DNA of 64,000 nt, taken from the NCBI GenBank assembly GCA_951812325.1, contig OX638294.1, forward strand, positions 2,334,859 through 2,398,858. Reading direction: 5' to 3'. The stretch's first letter is position 1; each line of letters starts with the position of its first letter. Under the pieces are notes generated by a model. That model worked only from the letters and a program-made list of their open reading frames with translations. It searched no databases and had not been told where the DNA came from. A program made the position numbers and the translations under genes. Of the stretch, positions 7,930 to 16,632 are shown in pieces. Source of the stretch: an uncultured Thermoanaerobaculia bacterium. Its GTDB lineage: Bacteria > Acidobacteriota > Thermoanaerobaculia > Multivoradales > Multivoraceae.

Positions 7930-8193
7930 TCATTTCCTCACGGAGAGCTTGCGGACGATCTCTTCGTCCTCGAGCGCAGAGGCGAGCGAGAGTGCCTTGT
8001 CGAGACCGACCTGGGCCCGGCCCATGCGCGCGGTTACCTGTCGAAACCTCGGCCGGCGGGCGGCCGCCGTCTCCGCGGCCAGGCCGGACCGCAACAGCCG
8101 GTTCAGCATGCGAGTCATGCTCAGGCCCTCCTCCTCGGAGCGAGCGCGCAGTGCCTCCATGAGGTTGTCGTCTATCCGCACCGTACTCCGCAT
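7930..8193 (-). CDS. VapB-type ribbon-helix-helix antitoxin
   Basis: An 87-residue protein beginning MRSTVRIDDNLMEALRARSEEEGLSMTRMLNRLLRSGL, a classic ribbon-helix-helix (beta strand then two helices) that binds operator DNA as a dimer. The C-terminal half (VGLDKALSLASALEDEEIVRKL) is the toxin-wrapping part. It precedes the PIN toxin by 7 bp. Just upstream, TGTGATGTCATGACATCACCA at about 8213-8233 contains the palindrome TGATGTCATGACATCA, a likely autoregulatory operator. Confidence 0.88.
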   Translation of the reverse strand: MRSTVRIDDNLMEALRARSEEEGLSMTRMLNRLLRSGLAAETAAARRPRFRQVTARMGRAQVGLDKALSLASALEDEEIVRKLSVRK

Positions 8194-8214
8194 GATGTCA
8201 TCGCCTCCATGCTT

Positions 8215-8230
8215 GTGATGTCATGACATC
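8215..8230. promoter_or_regulatory. Palindromic operator upstream of vapB
   Basis: TGATGTCATGACATCA is a perfect 16-bp inverted repeat about 21 bp before the vapB start. RHH antitoxins repress their own operon by binding such palindromes, so this is the probable operator. A related half-site, TGATGTCATCGCC in the gene's opposite reading, lies between it and the start codon. Confidence 0.65.
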
Positions 8231-8406
8231 ACCAGTTGTTCGCCAGATTGTCAAGCGTGGCGCATGGAGCCGGCGATGGCGGCTGCGGCCGAATCGACGA
8301 AACAGCCCTGAATTCCGTCCTGGTCTTCAGAAGCCGAGGATTGTCCGCCGGTTCCGGCGGACGACCCGTACCCGAGCGAACGAATGTGCGAACGAAGGAG
8401 AGCCGA

Positions 8407-9018
8407 GTGACGGCAGCGAACGTGGAAGTACACTACCGGCATGGGGATCCTTGCCGGATGCTGGAAGAAGCCGGCTTCGCCCCCGGACACGCTCGTGCCC
8501 TGGTCGACCTCATCGCCGAGCGGGAGAGCAGGCTGGTGACGAGCGAGAGCATGACCGCCTACGAGAACGACGTGGCGATCCTCAAGAGCGATCTGGGCGA
8601 GCTGAAGGTGAGGATGGCGTCGGTCGAGGGGCGTATCGATGGCCTCGTCATGGTCGTCGAGGGCCTTCGGCAGGAGGTCAGGGAAAGGAACGACGCGCTC
8701 CGGCTCGAGTTGACGGCCAGGTTTGAGGCACTGGAGGCACGCGTCGACCGCCGCATGAGCGCCCTGGACAGCCGCATGGACAGCCTGGAGGGCAGCCTGG
8801 ACAGCCGCATGGGCAGCCTGGAGGGCAAGATGGACAGCCGCATGGGCAGCCTGGAGGGCAAGATGGACGGCCGCATGGGCAGCCTGGAGGGCAAGATGGA
8901 CGGCGTGCTAGGCGAACTCCGGACGCTGAAGTGGACGCTGGGCATCCTCGTCGGCGTCGTGGCGGCCGTTGGCGCGCCGGTCGCGGCTGCCCTGGTCCGG
9001 CTCGCCTTCTTCGCGTAG
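8407..9018 (+). CDS. Coiled-coil tail-anchored membrane protein (DUF1640/CCDC90-like), copy 1
   Basis: A 203-residue protein. The GTG at 8407 follows AAGGAGAG, while an internal ATG at 8458 is an alternative. The N-terminus MLEEAGFAPGHARALVDLIAERES resembles the DUF1640-type head. Then comes a long coiled coil (residues about 50-170) ending in near-perfect 11-residue units (DSRMGSLEGKM, then DGRMGSLEGKM). The C-terminus is one membrane helix (TLGILVGVVAAVGAPVAAALVRLAFF), so it is probably tail-anchored. Function is unknown. A paralogue with more repeat units follows immediately. Confidence 0.75.
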   Translation: MTAANVEVHYRHGDPCRMLEEAGFAPGHARALVDLIAERESRLVTSESMTAYENDVAILKSDLGELKVRMASVEGRIDGLVMVVEGLRQEVRERNDALRLELTARFEALEARVDRRMSALDSRMDSLEGSLDSRMGSLEGKMDSRMGSLEGKMDGRMGSLEGKMDGVLGELRTLKWTLGILVGVVAAVGAPVAAALVRLAFFA

Positions 9019-9372
9019 TACCCCTAAGAGCCCGAGCCGCCCTTGGCGGCGCCGTCCCCAAGGCGCCGACCCTGGCTACTAGCACTAGCAAGCGAGAGTG
9101 CCGCAATCAGCCGGAACTCGACGCGGCAGCCGGCGCCGACCGAGATCGGTCGACCTCTTGACGGTGACTTGGCGTTGTCGTCCGAAGCGGCCGGCATCTT
9201 CATCAGGCAATCCAACGTGAAGCGCTCGAGCTCGGCGTTGCGGATGCGGAAAGTCCGCCGCAGAGGAAACAGCCCTGAATTCCGTCCTGGTCTTCAGAAG
9301 CCAAGGATTGTCCGCCGGTTCCGGCGGACGACCCGTACCCGAGCGAACGAAGGGCGAACGAAGGAGAACCGA
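9019..9372. other. 354-bp spacer between the coiled-coil paralogues
   Basis: The first part (9019-9265) holds no gene that I can support. The last 107 bp (9266-9372) are the duplicated leader of the second paralogue, near-identical to 8299-8406 and including the GAAGGAGAACC ribosome site. Confidence 0.6.
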
Positions 9373-10080
9373 GTGACGGCAGAGAACGCGGAAGTACACT
9401 ACCGGCATGGGGATCCCGGCCGGATGCTGGAAGAAGCCGGCTTCGCGCCCGGGCAGGCTCGTGCCCTGGTCGACCTCATCGCCGAGCGGGAGAGCAGGCT
9501 GGTGACGAGCGAGAGCATGACCGCCTACGAGAACGACGTGGCGATCCTCAAGAGCGACCTGGGCGAGCTGAAGGTGAGGATGGCGTCGGTCGAGGGGCGT
9601 ATCGATGGCCTCGTCATGGTCGTCGAGGGCCTTCGGCAGGAGGTCGAAGGTCTCCGGCAGGAGGTCAGGGAAAGGAACGACGCGCTCCGGCTCGAGTTGA
9701 CGGCCAAGTTCGAGGCACTGGAGGCACGCGTCGACCGCCGCATGAGCGCCCTGGACAGCCGCATGGACAGCCTGGACAGCCGCATGGACAGCCTGGACAG
9801 CCGCATGGACAGCCTGGAGGGCAGCCTGGACAGCCGCATGGGCAGCCTGGAGGGCAAGATGGACAGCCGCATGGGCAGCCTGGAGGGCAAGATGGACAGC
9901 CGCATGGGCAGCCTGGAGGGCAAGATGGACGGCCGCATGGGCAGCCTGGAGGGCAAGATGGACGGCGTGCTAGGCGAACTTCGGACGCTGAAGTGGACGC
10001 TGGGCATCCTCGTCGGCGTCGTGGCGGCTGTTGGCGCGCCGGTCGCGGCTGCCTTGGTCCGGCTCGCCTTCTTCGCGTAG
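9373..10080 (+). CDS. Coiled-coil tail-anchored membrane protein (DUF1640/CCDC90-like), copy 2
   Basis: A 235-residue paralogue of the preceding gene with the same head, coiled coil and C-terminal membrane helix. Compared with copy 1 it has an extra seven-residue unit (VEGLRQE), two extra DSRMDSL heptads and one extra 11-residue DSRMGSLEGKM unit. All differences are whole heptads or hendecads, so the coiled coil keeps its phase while its length changes. The start is GTG after AAGGAGAACCGA. No enzyme motif is visible. Confidence 0.75.
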   Translation: MTAENAEVHYRHGDPGRMLEEAGFAPGQARALVDLIAERESRLVTSESMTAYENDVAILKSDLGELKVRMASVEGRIDGLVMVVEGLRQEVEGLRQEVRERNDALRLELTAKFEALEARVDRRMSALDSRMDSLDSRMDSLDSRMDSLEGSLDSRMGSLEGKMDSRMGSLEGKMDSRMGSLEGKMDGRMGSLEGKMDGVLGELRTLKWTLGILVGVVAAVGAPVAAALVRLAFFA

Positions 10081-10113
10081 TTCCCCGCTTCGCGCGGTCG
10101 CCGGGGCGGCAGC

Positions 10114-10144
10114 GTTCTTTACCTCTTGACTTGCAGTAAAGAAC
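10114..10144. promoter_or_regulatory. Perfect inverted repeat upstream of AbrB-type gene
   Basis: GTTCTTTAC (10114-10122) and GTAAAGAAC (10136-10144) are perfect 9-bp inverted arms separated by 13 bp. The spacer contains TTGACT, a possible -35 element. AT-rich sequence stands out from the GC-rich surroundings. It is a likely operator for the antitoxin starting 45 bp downstream, but I see no good -10 element. Confidence 0.6.
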
Positions 10145-10188
10145 AGGGCAGCCCCGCTCCCATCGGCCATCCGGGAAGGGAAGAAGTC

Positions 10189-10446
10189 ATGCCGCGAGTG
10201 AGCGCCAAACGCCAGATCACGCTCCCCATCGCTCAATGCAGGGAAGTCGGCATCGAACCCCGCGACGAGTACCGCTGTTTCGTCGCCAACGGCCGCATCA
10301 CGATTGTGCGGAAGGAGGCCGGCGCGGCCAAGGGTTTTCTGCGGCACGTCGCCGGCGACCCGGCGATGAGCGACGGCGAACCGCAGGACGGCGTCTACAG
10401 GTTCGACGCAGCCATGCAGCGCCTTCCCCACGTCGCGGCGCCCTGA
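10189..10446 (+). CDS. AbrB/SpoVT-type antitoxin-like transcription factor, orphan
   Basis: An 85-residue protein starting MPRVSAKRQITLPIAQCREVGIEPRDEYRCFVANGRITIVRKEAGAA. The first 50 residues are a swapped-hairpin AbrB DNA-binding domain as found in MazE/VapB antitoxins. The remaining tail (GFLRHVAGDPAMSDGEPQDG) would be the toxin-neutralising segment. No toxin gene follows; the next 200 bp hold repeat sequence. The start follows GGGAAGGGAAGAAGTC. A perfect inverted repeat at 10114-10144 is a plausible operator. Confidence 0.78.
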   Translation: MPRVSAKRQITLPIAQCREVGIEPRDEYRCFVANGRITIVRKEAGAAKGFLRHVAGDPAMSDGEPQDGVYRFDAAMQRLPHVAAP

Positions 10447-10558
10447 GGCCCTACCAGGGCATCGTCCGCCCGCTGTACTCCCTCCCGACCTCCGCCGAGT
10501 CTTCCCGCCGGCCGGCTCCGATCATCACGCCGCGAGTCGAGGTGGTGACCTCGCTGAC

Positions 10559-10586
10559 TCGTGCGCGCCGCTTCGCGGCTGCGCGC
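10559..10586. repeat. 28-bp inverted repeat, left copy
   Basis: A 28-bp sequence (beginning TCGTGCGCGCCGC) that recurs as its exact reverse complement at 13396-13423. The pair brackets the TonB receptor gene. The unit is itself nearly palindromic (GCCGC-TTC-GCGGC core), so it may be a REP-like hairpin present twice. Confidence 0.7.
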
Positions 10587-10591
10587 CTGAC

Positions 10592-10637
10592 GCCGGCCGG
10601 AACCCGGCATCGGGCGCACGGATGGCAGGCCGGCTCA
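10592..10637 (-). repeat. Internally deleted copy of the dispersed element
   Basis: GCCGGCCGGAACCCGG joins directly to CATCGGGCGCACGGATGGC and AGGCCGGC. The second hairpin and one arm of the first hairpin are missing compared with full copies such as that at 15258-15360. It lies just downstream of the TonB receptor stop codon. Confidence 0.7.
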
Positions 10638-10651
10638 CGCGGTGGGTTACC

Positions 10652-13237
10652 TCACCAGCGGTAGTTCAACCGCACGTAGTAGTACCCGCCGCTCAGCCCC
10701 CATGGCGTGACCGGGCTGTACCGCGAACCCAGAACGTCGACCAGCGGCCCGGGCGCCGACGCCATCACGTCGAACATGTTCTGCGCGCCGACCGCCAGGG
10801 TCGTGTCTGCGGCGACCGGGATGCTGGCTTCGAAGTCGACGATGTAGGCGGTGTCCTGCACCGGCGGGGCCGAGTCCACCCACAGCCGCGTGTAGTAGTA
10901 GTCGATCCAGGAGCCGTAGTAGCTCAGCCGCCCCAGCAGGTTGACCGGCCCGACCTGCTGGCCGACCGCGAAGTTCCAGCGCAGGCGGGGCACGCCGCGC
11001 TTGATGGAGAGTACGTCCGCCGGGCTCAGCAGGGCGGCGTCCTTCGTGACCTCGGTGTCGGTGTAGTTCAGGGTGAAACTGAACTCCGTGTCGCCGTCCA
11101 GGGCGATCGGAATCCAGGTCGAGACGAGGTCGATTCCCCGGGTCCGGGTCGAGAAGTCGTTGATGAAGAAGCGGAAGAACGAAAGGTTCCGCGCCGAGGC
11201 GATGCCCTGGGAGAGCAGCAGCTCGCGCTCGTCCTCGGTCAGCGTGATGACCTGCGACAGCGACAGCCGGTCGTCGATGTCGACGTGGAACAGGTCGGCG
11301 GTCAGCGTGAACGGGCCGGTGTCGATCACCAGGCCGGCCGTCGCGTGGACGGACTGCTCGGGTTCGAGCGGCTTGCCTCCGCGCAGTTCCGCCGCCACGA
11401 AGGTGGACGGCACGGTGGCGCTGTCGACGAGTTCAAGGGTCACCGGATCGATCGTCGTCTGCACGTTGAGCGCGTTCTGCTGCCCGGGCGTCGGCGCGCG
11501 GAAGCCGGTGCTGACTCCGCCGCGGACCGCGGCGGTATCGCTCAGCGCGCGGCGGAACGACAGCTTGCCGTTCGTCGTGTTGCCGAAGACGTCGTAGTCC
11601 TCGACCCTGACCGCAGCGCCCAGGCCCCAGCGGTCGTCTTCTCCGTGCAGCTCGACATCGCCGTAGACGGCGACGTTGTCGCGGCTCCACGTCCCGGCCG
11701 TGTAGTCGGGGAATCCGGGGAAACCGTTCGAGGCGGGAATGAAGCCTTGTTCCGCGTAGGGGCCGACCTCCCAGGACGGCCGCCCGCCGGCGCCGATCGC
11801 AAAACTCTCGTCCCGCCACTCGGCGCCGGCCGCGACGCTGACCCGGTGGGACACGGAGTACGAGATGTCGAAGTTCAGGTTGACGTCTTCCTGCTCGTAC
11901 AGACCGGGGTCGAAGTCGCGCGGCGTGTCCGGGCCGAGCGACGCGTTCACGCTGTTCCGGAAGAAGAAGTCGGACTCGTGCGAGCCGAAGCTGGCCGAGA
12001 GATCCCAGGCGAAGCCGCTGTCGAACTCCTTGCGCAGCCCCGCGACGATCGAGCTGTCGCTCACGATGCCGCCGAACTGCGGGGTGAAGCCGCCCGGCGC
12101 GATTTCCTGGAAGGAGAAGCAGTTCGGGTCGGCGAACACCTGGGCGAGGGCGTCCGGGTCGGGCACGTTGTCCGTCACCGTGACGACGGGACAGTTCGCC
12201 GAGCCGGCGCCCTGCGCCCGCAGGACGTCGCCGATCAGCAGGGTCTGGCCGCCGTCGAGGCTGTAGATGCTCTGGCGCGAGTTCGGATTCCGGAAGAAGA
12301 AGCCCTCGGTCATCGTCTTCTCGGCGTAGTTCGCGAAGCCGTAGAACTCGAGGCCGCCGCCGGAACGGCTGCCGATGTTGGCGAACAGCTTCACGTCGTC
12401 GTCGACCGCCGGGTTGCCCCAGATCTGCGCCGGCTGGGCGACGTTGTGGTTGCCGGCGGCGATCAGAGCCGCCGCGTCCTGACGCTGAACGCTGCGGTCG
12501 GTCGGGTCGGCGCCGCCGTATTCGAAGCTCAGGTTGGCGAAGCCGTTCGCGCCCATGGGCAAGCCGAAGTTGCCGGCGACGCTGTAGCCCTCGCCGTCGC
12601 CGCGGATGTAGCTGCCGCTGTTCAGCTCGATGGCGCCGCCGGAGGCGTCGTCCTTGAGCAGGAAGTTGATCACGCCCGCGATCGCGTCCGAGCCGTACTG
12701 CGCCGACGCGCCGTCGCGCAGCACTTCAACCCGTTGCAGGGCGATCGCCGGAATCGTCGAGATGTCGGGCCCCTGCGCGCCGTCCGTCACGCCGCCGAAC
12801 CAGGCGACGACCGACGACCGGTGCCGCCGCTTGCCGTTGACCAGGATCAGCGTGTGGTCGTGGGCCAGGTTGCGCAGGCTCACCGGCCGCACCAGGGTCG
12901 CCGCATCGCTGATCGGATGGGTCGCGACGTTCAGGGAGGGAATCAGGTTCCGCAACTGGTAGTCCAGCGTCGTCGCGCCCTGGCGCGTGATGTCCTCGAC
13001 CGGAATCGCGTCGATGGGAACCTGGGACTCGGTGACGGAGCGGGGGTGCGACCGGCTGCCGAGGACGACGATCTGCTCGTCGAAGTGAGCGTGCTCACCG
13101 GCCTCCTCGGCGACCTCGGACTCGTGGTCGTGGTCGTGGTCGTCTTCCTCCTGAGCCGCACCGGCGGTCGGCGCCAGCAGGATGATCACGGTGGCCGCCG
13201 CCGCGGCCAGGAACGGGCGCCTCGTCGTCCAGGTCAT
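10652..13237 (-). CDS. TonB-dependent outer membrane receptor with His-rich N-terminus
   Basis: An 861-residue outer-membrane transporter. I chose the ATG at 13237, which gives a signal peptide (PFLAAAAATVIILLAPTAGAAQ). Immediately after cleavage comes EEDDHDHDHESEVAEEAGEHAHFDE, a metal-binding-like His/Asp/Glu cluster. The plug domain follows (IVVLGSRSHPRSVTESQVPIDAI... NGKRRHRSSVV... GSDAIAGVINFLL), then the beta-barrel ending VRLNYRW, whose final aromatic residue suits BAM recognition. Zinc or another metal is a possible substrate because His-rich stretches occur in ZnuD-like receptors, but nucleoside or siderophore uptake cannot be excluded. A 28-bp inverted repeat brackets the gene. Confidence 0.88.
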   Translation of the reverse strand: MTWTTRRPFLAAAAATVIILLAPTAGAAQEEDDHDHDHESEVAEEAGEHAHFDEQIVVLGSRSHPRSVTESQVPIDAIPVEDITRQGATTLDYQLRNLIPSLNVATHPISDAATLVRPVSLRNLAHDHTLILVNGKRRHRSSVVAWFGGVTDGAQGPDISTIPAIALQRVEVLRDGASAQYGSDAIAGVINFLLKDDASGGAIELNSGSYIRGDGEGYSVAGNFGLPMGANGFANLSFEYGGADPTDRSVQRQDAAALIAAGNHNVAQPAQIWGNPAVDDDVKLFANIGSRSGGGLEFYGFANYAEKTMTEGFFFRNPNSRQSIYSLDGGQTLLIGDVLRAQGAGSANCPVVTVTDNVPDPDALAQVFADPNCFSFQEIAPGGFTPQFGGIVSDSSIVAGLRKEFDSGFAWDLSASFGSHESDFFFRNSVNASLGPDTPRDFDPGLYEQEDVNLNFDISYSVSHRVSVAAGAEWRDESFAIGAGGRPSWEVGPYAEQGFIPASNGFPGFPDYTAGTWSRDNVAVYGDVELHGEDDRWGLGAAVRVEDYDVFGNTTNGKLSFRRALSDTAAVRGGVSTGFRAPTPGQQNALNVQTTIDPVTLELVDSATVPSTFVAAELRGGKPLEPEQSVHATAGLVIDTGPFTLTADLFHVDIDDRLSLSQVITLTEDERELLLSQGIASARNLSFFRFFINDFSTRTRGIDLVSTWIPIALDGDTEFSFTLNYTDTEVTKDAALLSPADVLSIKRGVPRLRWNFAVGQQVGPVNLLGRLSYYGSWIDYYYTRLWVDSAPPVQDTAYIVDFEASIPVAADTTLAVGAQNMFDVMASAPGPLVDVLGSRYSPVTPWGLSGGYYYVRLNYRW

Positions 13238-13365
13238 CGATGCGTCTCCTTCGCATTTCATGAAGACCGCGCTGCCAGGAACACCTGCAACGCTGCAGGG
13301 GCTTGCCAGTCGACCAGGCAGTGGCGGCGGTCTCATCAGATCCGGTCGGGGATCATAGCGACTAC

Positions 13366-13594
13366 CGGGTGCGCCGGCCTTCTGGCCGATGTGGAGCGCG
13401 CAGCCGCGAAGCGGCGCGCACGAACCTTGTGATCCTGGTGGCTGTCCCGCCAGATCAGCGCCGGCCGTTGGCCGGCGCATTACCTGGCCGCCTTCGCCGG
13501 CAGCCAGCGAGGACCCGGGTGGCGCGACCCGCGCCACCCGCGACCCAGTCGGTGCGCTCGTCATCGGGCGCACCGATGGCAGGCTGGCGCACCT
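13366..13594. repeat. Cluster of hairpin repeats incl. one copy of the dispersed element
   Basis: The 403-bp gap 13238-13640 has no gene. It contains a short GGTGCGCCGGCCTTCTGGCC piece (from about 13368), the right copy of the 28-bp inverted repeat (13396-13423), a perfect hairpin with 9-bp arms GCGCCGGCC/GGCCGGCGC at 13458-13478, and a minus-oriented dispersed element at about 13508-13592. In that copy hairpin 1 has arms CGGTGCGCTC (13550-13559) and GGGCGCACCG (13566-13575). Confidence 0.75.
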
Positions 13595-13640
13595 GTACCT
13601 TTGCTGGGTGGATTCTGGTCCCTGTCCGAAGCCGTCCCGG

Positions 13641-15239
<1,599 letters not shown>

Positions 15240-15257
15240 GGGCTAGCGGCAGAGGCC

Positions 15258-15360
15258 CGGAAGCCGGCCGGAACGCGGGTCGCGGCTGGCGCGACCCGTG
15301 AACCAGTCCGTGCGCCCGTCATCGGGCACACGGATGGCAGGCCGGCGCACCCAGTCCGGA
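15258..15360 (-). repeat. Full copy of the dispersed two-hairpin element between yejE and yejF
   Basis: A full-length copy in minus orientation. Hairpin 1 arms are CCGTGCGCCC (15308-15317) and GGGCACACGG (15324-15333) with one mismatch. The second hairpin is around 15276-15298 and the GGCAGGCCGGCGCACCCAGT end lies at 15336-15355. The flanks share GTGGGGTCA and GTGCGGTCA, i.e. on the minus strand TGACCCCAC and TGACCGCAC, a possible diverged target duplication. Confidence 0.8.
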
Positions 15361-15393
15361 GACCGCAACGCCCAGTGTGTGTCGGTGCGGTCA

Positions 15394-16632
15394 TCAGGTG
15401 CGGCGGGGGTCGAAGGCGTCGCGGAGCGCTTCGCCGATGAAGATGACGAGCGTCAGCAGCGTTGCCAGCGTGAAGAAGGACACGAGCCCCAGCCAGGGAG
15501 CGTGCAGGTTCATCCGCCCCTGCGCGAGCAGCCGGCCGAGGGAGGGCGAGTCGGCCGGCAGGCCGAAGCCGAGGAAGTCGAGCGAGGTGAGCAGGGTGAT
15601 CGACCCGGTCAGGATGAAGGGCAGGAAGGTCAGCGTGGCGACCATCGCGTTGGGCAGCACGTGACGGCGGACGATCGTGCGGTCTCCCACCCCCAGAGCG
15701 CGTGCCGCGGTCACGTACTGGAAGTTGCGCGCCCGCAGCACCTCGGCCCGGACGACGCCCACGAGCGCCATCCAACTGAAGGCCACGAGGATGCCCAGGA
15801 GCCAGAACACGTTCGATTCCACGATGCTGGACAGGATGATCAGCACGAAGAGCACCGGCAGGCCGGCCCAGATCTCGATCAGGCGCTGGCCGAAGAGGTC
15901 CACCTTGCCGCCCAGGTAGCCCTGGACCGCGCCCGCCAGCACCCCGATGATCGAGCTCAGCGCGGTCAGCACCAGCCCGAACAGGAAGGAGAGCCGGGTC
16001 CCGTAGATCAGGCCCGCGAGCACGTCCTTGCCGACGTCGTCCGTGCCCAGCCAGTGCCGTGCGGACGGCGGCCAGGGGGCCGGACCCGGCAGCTCGTAGT
16101 CGATCGTGTCGTGGGCGTAGGGAATCGGCGGCCAGATCATCCAGCCGCCGCTGCCGCGAATCAGCTCCTGGACGAACTGCTCCCGGTAGTCGGCTTCCGT
16201 CTCGAACACGCCGCCGAACTCGGTCTCCGCGTACGTCGCGACGATGGGGAAGTAGAACCGCCCCTGGTGACGGACGACCAGGGGTTCGTCGTTGGCGAGG
16301 ACCTCCGCGAACAGCGTGGCGCCGAAGATCACGAGGAAGATCCGAAGCGACCAATAGCCCCTGCGGTTTGCCTTGAACGCGGCCCATCGCCTCTGCCCCA
16401 GAGTCGGCGGTCGCCCGGCCTCCGGGACCGGGTGCGCCGGCCGTTGCGCGGGCCTTCTGGCCCGCGTTCCGGCCTCCGGGACTGGGTGCGCCGGCCTGCC
16501 TTCGGTGCGCCCGATGACGGGCGCACCGACTGGTTCACGGGTCCCGCCAGGCGCGACCCGGGTTCTGGCCGGCTTCCGGCGCGAAGCGCCGTCCTCCGGG
16601 ACCTCTTCCGCGCTGCGGCCGAGGTCGCTCAA
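15394..16632 (-). CDS. yejE: ABC permease of peptide importer (YejE-like) with in-frame repeat insertion
   Basis: An inner-membrane permease, 412 residues if started at the TTG (16632) that overlaps the yejB stop (TTGA). The conserved part begins TLGQRRWAAFKANRRGYWSLRIFL (about residue 77), has the large periplasmic loop with YFPIVATYAETEFGG, and the EAA-type permease loop ARALGVGDRTIVRRHVLPNA. YejE of E. coli is 341 residues. The excess is residues about 11-68, which are translation of two inserted repeat units flanked by the same 14-bp direct repeat. Removing them leaves a reading frame of normal length. No other in-frame ATG or GTG exists between the yejB stop and the conserved region, so either the inserted peptide is translated or a CTG/internal start is used. 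Confidence 0.85.
   Translation of the reverse strand: MSDLGRSAEEVPEDGASRRKPARTRVAPGGTREPVGAPVIGRTEGRPAHPVPEAGTRARRPAQRPAHPVPEAGRPPTLGQRRWAAFKANRRGYWSLRIFLVIFGATLFAEVLANDEPLVVRHQGRFYFPIVATYAETEFGGVFETEADYREQFVQELIRGSGGWMIWPPIPYAHDTIDYELPGPAPWPPSARHWLGTDDVGKDVLAGLIYGTRLSFLFGLVLTALSSIIGVLAGAVQGYLGGKVDLFGQRLIEIWAGLPVLFVLIILSSIVESNVFWLLGILVAFSWMALVGVVRAEVLRARNFQYVTAARALGVGDRTIVRRHVLPNAMVATLTFLPFILTGSITLLTSLDFLGFGLPADSPSLGRLLAQGRMNLHAPWLGLVSFFTLATLLTLVIFIGEALRDAFDPRRT
16415..16602 (+). repeat. Two element units with three 14-bp direct repeats, inside yejE
   Basis: CCGGCCTCCGGGAC occurs at 16415-16428 and 16469-16482, and with one mismatch at 16589-16602. The spacings are 54 and 120 bp, both multiples of three. 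The 120-bp unit is a full dispersed element whose hairpin arms CGGTGCGCCC (16503-16512) and GGGCGCACCG (16519-16528) pair perfectly. The 54-bp unit holds a different hairpin, CGCGGGCC-TTCT-GGCCCGCG. Confidence 0.88.

Larger units (their letters stand above)
8299..10080. repeat. Tandem duplication of a coiled-coil gene with its leader
   Basis: The segment starting at 8299 (GAAACAGCCCTGAATTCC) recurs from 9266 and the similarity continues to the two stop codons at 9018 and 10080. Identity is high, and most of the length difference comes from whole added 21-bp or 33-bp coding units in the second copy. The duplicated leader lets both genes keep the same upstream signals. Confidence 0.85.

Noticed and set aside
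8760..9960. Microsatellite or CRISPR-like repeats
   Set aside because: The 21- and 33-bp repeats are in-frame coiled-coil codons of two genes.
10622..13432. Very long open frame antisense to the TonB receptor
   Set aside because: It has the Arg/Gly/Val/Asp-rich composition typical of the antisense strand of GC-rich genes. The receptor on the other strand has signal peptide, plug and barrel features.
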